Assembly: GCA_913020625.1 (NCBI GenBank)
Contig: CAJVZX010000036.1
Span: forward strand, 1-7,331
Source of the DNA: an uncultured Pelagibacterales bacterium
GTDB taxonomy: Bacteria; Pseudomonadota; Alphaproteobacteria; Pelagibacterales; Pelagibacteraceae
Reading direction: 5' to 3'
DNA length: 7,331 nucleotides
In this document: positions 5,283-7,331 of the stretch, in pieces
How the letters are laid out: each line of letters begins with the position of its first letter
Position numbering within the stretch: the first letter of the stretch is position 1
Position numbers and translations under genes: made by a program
Notes under the pieces: generated by a model
Database searches by the model: none
What the model saw: the letters and a program-made list of their open reading frames with translations, nothing else
What the model was told of the DNA's origin: nothing

Positions 5283-5847
5283 TTAATAAAATTTTTTCTA
5301 ATACCCTTTTAACATTTTTTTTAATTTTATTATTAGTAAAATTATTTTTTATTATAAAATCTGATTTTTTTTTTTTAATTTCTAGAGAAAGTTGAAGTTT
5401 TTTTAATTTTTTTATAATTTTCAAATTTTTTTTTTTATTCAACCTTTTATTTATTTCTTTCTTTTTAGCATCTACAAAAATTAAAATATCATTTCTCTTA
5501 TTAATTTTGTTTTCCATTAATAATGGAATATCCAAAACAACAATTTTTTTATATTTATTTTTCTTTATAAATTTATTCATATTAAAACGAACCTCTGGAT
5601 GAATGACTTTGACAACTTTTTTAAGATTGTTTTGATTAACCATAATTGCTTTGGAAATTTCTTTTTTATTTACAGGAAAAGAAATTATGTATTTAGGAAG
5701 CGCTTTTTTTAATTTTTTATAACACTTTCTGCTTTTTCTATATAACTTAGCAACCTCAACATCTGCATTAAAAACTGGATAACCAAATTGTTTGGCAACA
5801 TAACTTTTACCGGAACCTATATCTCCAACAATGCCAATTCTAATCAT
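5275..5847 (-). CDS. coaE: Dephospho-CoA kinase
   Basis: CoaE phosphorylates dephospho-CoA at the ribose 3'-hydroxyl, the last step of coenzyme A synthesis. The 190 residues show the P-loop GDIGSGKS at 8-15, FNADVEVAKLY (26-36) with the conserved substrate-site Asp, HPEVR at 83-87, DIPLLMEN at 106-113, and the C-terminal SDFIIKNN (162-169), matching the family A-D-x-x-I-x-N. Motif order and length are normal. The protein is remarkably basic: about 46 of 190 residues are lysine, concentrated in the lid and C-terminal half. The DNA contains A12 (5376-5365) and A11 (5436-5426) coding runs, the longest in the window. It overlaps aroE by ATGA and dnaQ by eight bases. All catalytic motifs are intact, so it is not read as a pseudogene. 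Confidence 0.94.
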   Translation of the reverse strand: MIRIGIVGDIGSGKSYVAKQFGYPVFNADVEVAKLYRKSRKCYKKLKKALPKYIISFPVNKKEISKAIMVNQNNLKKVVKVIHPEVRFNMNKFIKKNKYKKIVVLDIPLLMENKINKRNDILIFVDAKKKEINKRLNKKKNLKIIKKLKKLQLSLEIKKKKSDFIIKNNFTNNKIKKNVKRVLEKILLND

Positions 5848-6629
5848 AAATCTAATAATTTTTTATCAATTTTTGGCAAAATATTGTGCCAAATTTTAAA
5901 TGCTAATTGAGCTTGATAAATAAACATCATTTTGCCATTTTCAATTTGATTTCCAAATTGTTTTGCCTTCAAAAGAAAGTTTGTTTGACCTGGATTGTAA
6001 ATAACATCATAAAATAATTTATTTGGGCTGATGCCAGCATAATCTAATTTTATCTGATCATCATTTTTCAAACCTAGGCTTGTAGCATTAATTATCATAT
6101 TAAAGTCAGGTGTTTGTCCCCAATCTATAACCTCTAAATCTGAATGGATTTTTTTTAAATTTTCAGCTTTTTTTTTTGTTCTGTTGCTTAAAGAAATTTT
6201 AGCTGCTCCTAATCTTTTCAAAGCTAATATGATTGAAGAAACAACTCCTCCAGCTCCTAAAATAAAAACTTTCTTATTTTTAAGATCATAATTAATGTGC
6301 TTAAATCCGAGCTCAAATCCACCAATATCTGTGTTGTCACCAATAACTTTATTGTTTTTTCTAAAGATTGTATTTACCGATTGAGTTTGATCAGCAAGAG
6401 GAGTTAATTGATCAAGAAAGGAAATGACTGATTTCTTAAATGGAATCGTCACATTTATCCCGTCAATCTTTTCATTTTTAACTTCATTAATTATTCCCTC
6501 AATATCATTTTCATTAAGCTGTTTTTTATCATAAACAGCGCTTATATTGTTTTCCTTAATCCAATGATTGTGCAATTTGGGTGAAAGCGAATGTTCAATG
6601 GGATTTCCTATAACTAAATATTTTTTCAT
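5844..6629 (-). CDS. aroE: Shikimate dehydrogenase (NADP+)
   Basis: AroE reduces 3-dehydroshikimate to shikimate on the way to chorismate and aromatic amino acids. The 261-residue protein has the shikimate-binding SLSPKLHN (14-21), NVTIPFK (59-65) with catalytic Lys65, and GDNTDIGG (97-104) with catalytic Asp101. The Rossmann domain has GAGGVV (125-130) and the NADP phosphate-binding SNRT (148-151). The YNPGQTNFL (211-219) and GKMMFIYQAQLAFKIW (232-247) segments complete the family signature. NRT after the second strand indicates NADP rather than NAD. The gene overlaps maf upstream and coaE downstream, each by ATGA. An A10 run lies at 6177-6168 (Lys152-154). The ATG at 6629 places the first strand KYLVIGNP at the usual distance from the N-terminus. 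Confidence 0.96.
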   Translation of the reverse strand: MKKYLVIGNPIEHSLSPKLHNHWIKENNISAVYDKKQLNENDIEGIINEVKNEKIDGINVTIPFKKSVISFLDQLTPLADQTQSVNTIFRKNNKVIGDNTDIGGFELGFKHINYDLKNKKVFILGAGGVVSSIILALKRLGAAKISLSNRTKKKAENLKKIHSDLEVIDWGQTPDFNMIINATSLGLKNDDQIKLDYAGISPNKLFYDVIYNPGQTNFLLKAKQFGNQIENGKMMFIYQAQLAFKIWHNILPKIDKKLLDL

Positions 6630-7213
6630 TTTAATATATTCAAATATTCCTTTATTTGCTTAACCGGCAAACCCATAATAGTATTTTCATCTCCTTCTAT
6701 TTTTAAAAAAAGAGATCTGCCCTCGGCCTCGATTTGATAGACATTATAAGCATATAATTTTTCATCCTTTATTTTGGTTAAATATGTTTTTAATTCTTCA
6801 TCGTTCATTTGTTTCATTGTCAAACTAGCTTTATCGGTATGATTCCATATCACAGAACCATTTTTAGATATACAAACAGAGCTAATTAATTGATGTTTTT
6901 GACCGTTCAGTTTTTGAAGTATTTTGAAAGCTTCGTCTCTATTTGCTGGTTTTGAAATAAGTTTACCATTTAAATCTATAACGCTATCTGCTCCTAATAC
7001 TAAATCATCATATTTTCTTTCACTTACCTTATTGGCTTTTAACTCTGCTAAATTTTTAGAAACTAATTCTGGGGTTGCTTTAGCTTTTAAAAGAGATTCT
7101 TTTACCATTTCCTCATCCACTTTTGCAGGTATTACTTCACAATTTATTCCATGGTCTGATAATATTTTTTTTCTTACTTCGCTTTTAGATGCTAAAATAA
7201 TATTTTTAATCAT
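6626..7213 (-). CDS. maf: Maf-family nucleotide pyrophosphatase
   Basis: Maf proteins hydrolyse nucleoside triphosphates, including modified pyrimidine nucleotides, to monophosphates, and are thought to clean the nucleotide pool; some affect septum formation. The 195 residues include ILASKSEVRKKIL (6-18), the active-site GADSV (74-78), SKPANRDEA (87-95) and IEGDENTIMGLP (172-183). The C-terminal YQIEAEGRSLFLKIEG differs from the canonical G-A-Y-x-I-Q-G form and follows the variant of the maf gene next to aroE in Alphaproteobacteria; substrate preference cannot be told from this. The start overlaps the upstream ppsR stop by ATGA, and its own stop overlaps aroE in the same way. No Shine-Dalgarno site is visible, consistent with coupled translation. 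Confidence 0.92.
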   Translation of the reverse strand: MIKNIILASKSEVRKKILSDHGINCEVIPAKVDEEMVKESLLKAKATPELVSKNLAELKANKVSERKYDDLVLGADSVIDLNGKLISKPANRDEAFKILQKLNGQKHQLISSVCISKNGSVIWNHTDKASLTMKQMNDEELKTYLTKIKDEKLYAYNVYQIEAEGRSLFLKIEGDENTIMGLPVKQIKEYLNILK

Positions 7214-7331
7214 CTACTGTGCATTATATCATATATCTTAATTACAGATGCGGCTGTTTCTTCTACAGATTTTCTGGTTATATCAATTGTGGGCCAACCA
7301 TATTTTCTAAATAAATCTTTTGATAATTTAA
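7210..7331 (-). CDS. ppsR: Pyruvate, phosphate dikinase regulatory protein (C-terminal end, cut by window edge)
   Basis: The last 39 codons of a gene entering from the right edge can be read in the frame that ends at TGA 7212-7210. The residues include LFRKYGWPTIDITRKSVEE followed by TAA, the conserved C-terminal pattern of the DUF299/PPSR kinase-phosphorylase family, which switches pyruvate phosphate dikinase (or PEP synthase) on and off by ADP-dependent phosphorylation. The P-loop and catalytic residues are beyond the window. The stop overlaps the maf ATG by ATGA, and ppsR-maf-aroE-coaE is a standard alphaproteobacterial order, which strengthens a call based on a short fragment. This gene, or one further right, probably carries the promoter of the operon. 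Confidence 0.85.
   Translation of the reverse strand, partial: KLSKDLFRKYGWPTIDITRKSVEETAASVIKIYDIMHSR

Noticed and set aside
5300..5480. Dense T-rich low-complexity sequence that at first looks non-coding or like a degraded gene.
   Set aside because: It is the reverse strand of the lysine-rich C-terminal half of coaE, which keeps its frame and the conserved SDFIIKNN motif.
6924..7241. A 105-codon plus-strand frame over maf and the ppsR end.
   Set aside because: It is antisense to two genes with clear family motifs; the composition is typical of a reverse-strand shadow.
1..7331. Search for mobile elements, CRISPR arrays, tRNA or other RNA genes, toxin-antitoxin pairs and defence genes.
   Set aside because: Every stretch is accounted for by conserved core genes or short promoter gaps under 100 bases; no transposase, integrase, spaced repeats or cloverleaf was seen.

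Overview
The window looks like ordinary core genome from a very AT-rich, streamlined alphaproteobacterium, most likely of the SAR11 (Pelagibacterales) type. The sequence directly shows strongly AT-biased DNA, heavy use of AAA, AAT, ATT/ATA and AGA codons, and only about 176 non-coding bases in 7331 (about 2.4%). From knowledge of the group, gene orders such as ppsR-maf-aroE-coaE-dnaQ-secB and hslV/hisB are typical of Alphaproteobacteria, often near the chromosomal origin. Histidine and shikimate genes argue against a host-dependent Rickettsia-like organism. The SAR11 assignment is an inference, since no search could be run.

Layout from left to right. Positions 1-690 (minus strand): hisB followed by the start of hisH, which runs off the left edge. 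Positions 691-789: a divergent promoter region. Positions 790-2702 (plus): hslV-hslU, the ClpYQ protease, overlapping by one base. Positions 2692-3712 (minus): a Tim44-domain protein (timA) followed by an Smr-domain protein that probably starts at TTG. Positions 3713-3779: a second divergent promoter region containing a perfect dyad. Positions 3780-4615 (plus): fxsA and a divergent secB. Positions 4608-7331 (minus): a tightly overlapping operon entering from the right edge, ppsR (C-terminal end only), maf, aroE, coaE and dnaQ.

The genes cover histidine biosynthesis (hisB, hisH), ATP-dependent proteolysis (hslVU), export and membrane functions (secB, fxsA, timA), nucleotide and nucleic acid housekeeping (maf, dnaQ, smr), coenzyme A synthesis (coaE), the shikimate pathway (aroE) and control of pyruvate phosphate dikinase (ppsR). 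Both convergent gene pairs (hslU/smr and secB/dnaQ) overlap tail to tail, and neither has a recognisable GC-rich terminator. No RNA gene, mobile element, CRISPR array or non-coding stretch above 100 bases is visible. I found no convincing undescribed system. The points worth a second look are small-scale: gene packing, long poly(A) runs inside coding sequence, near-absence of Shine-Dalgarno sites, a possible heat-shock promoter almost abutting the hslV start codon, and the absence of mltA from a place where many relatives carry it.
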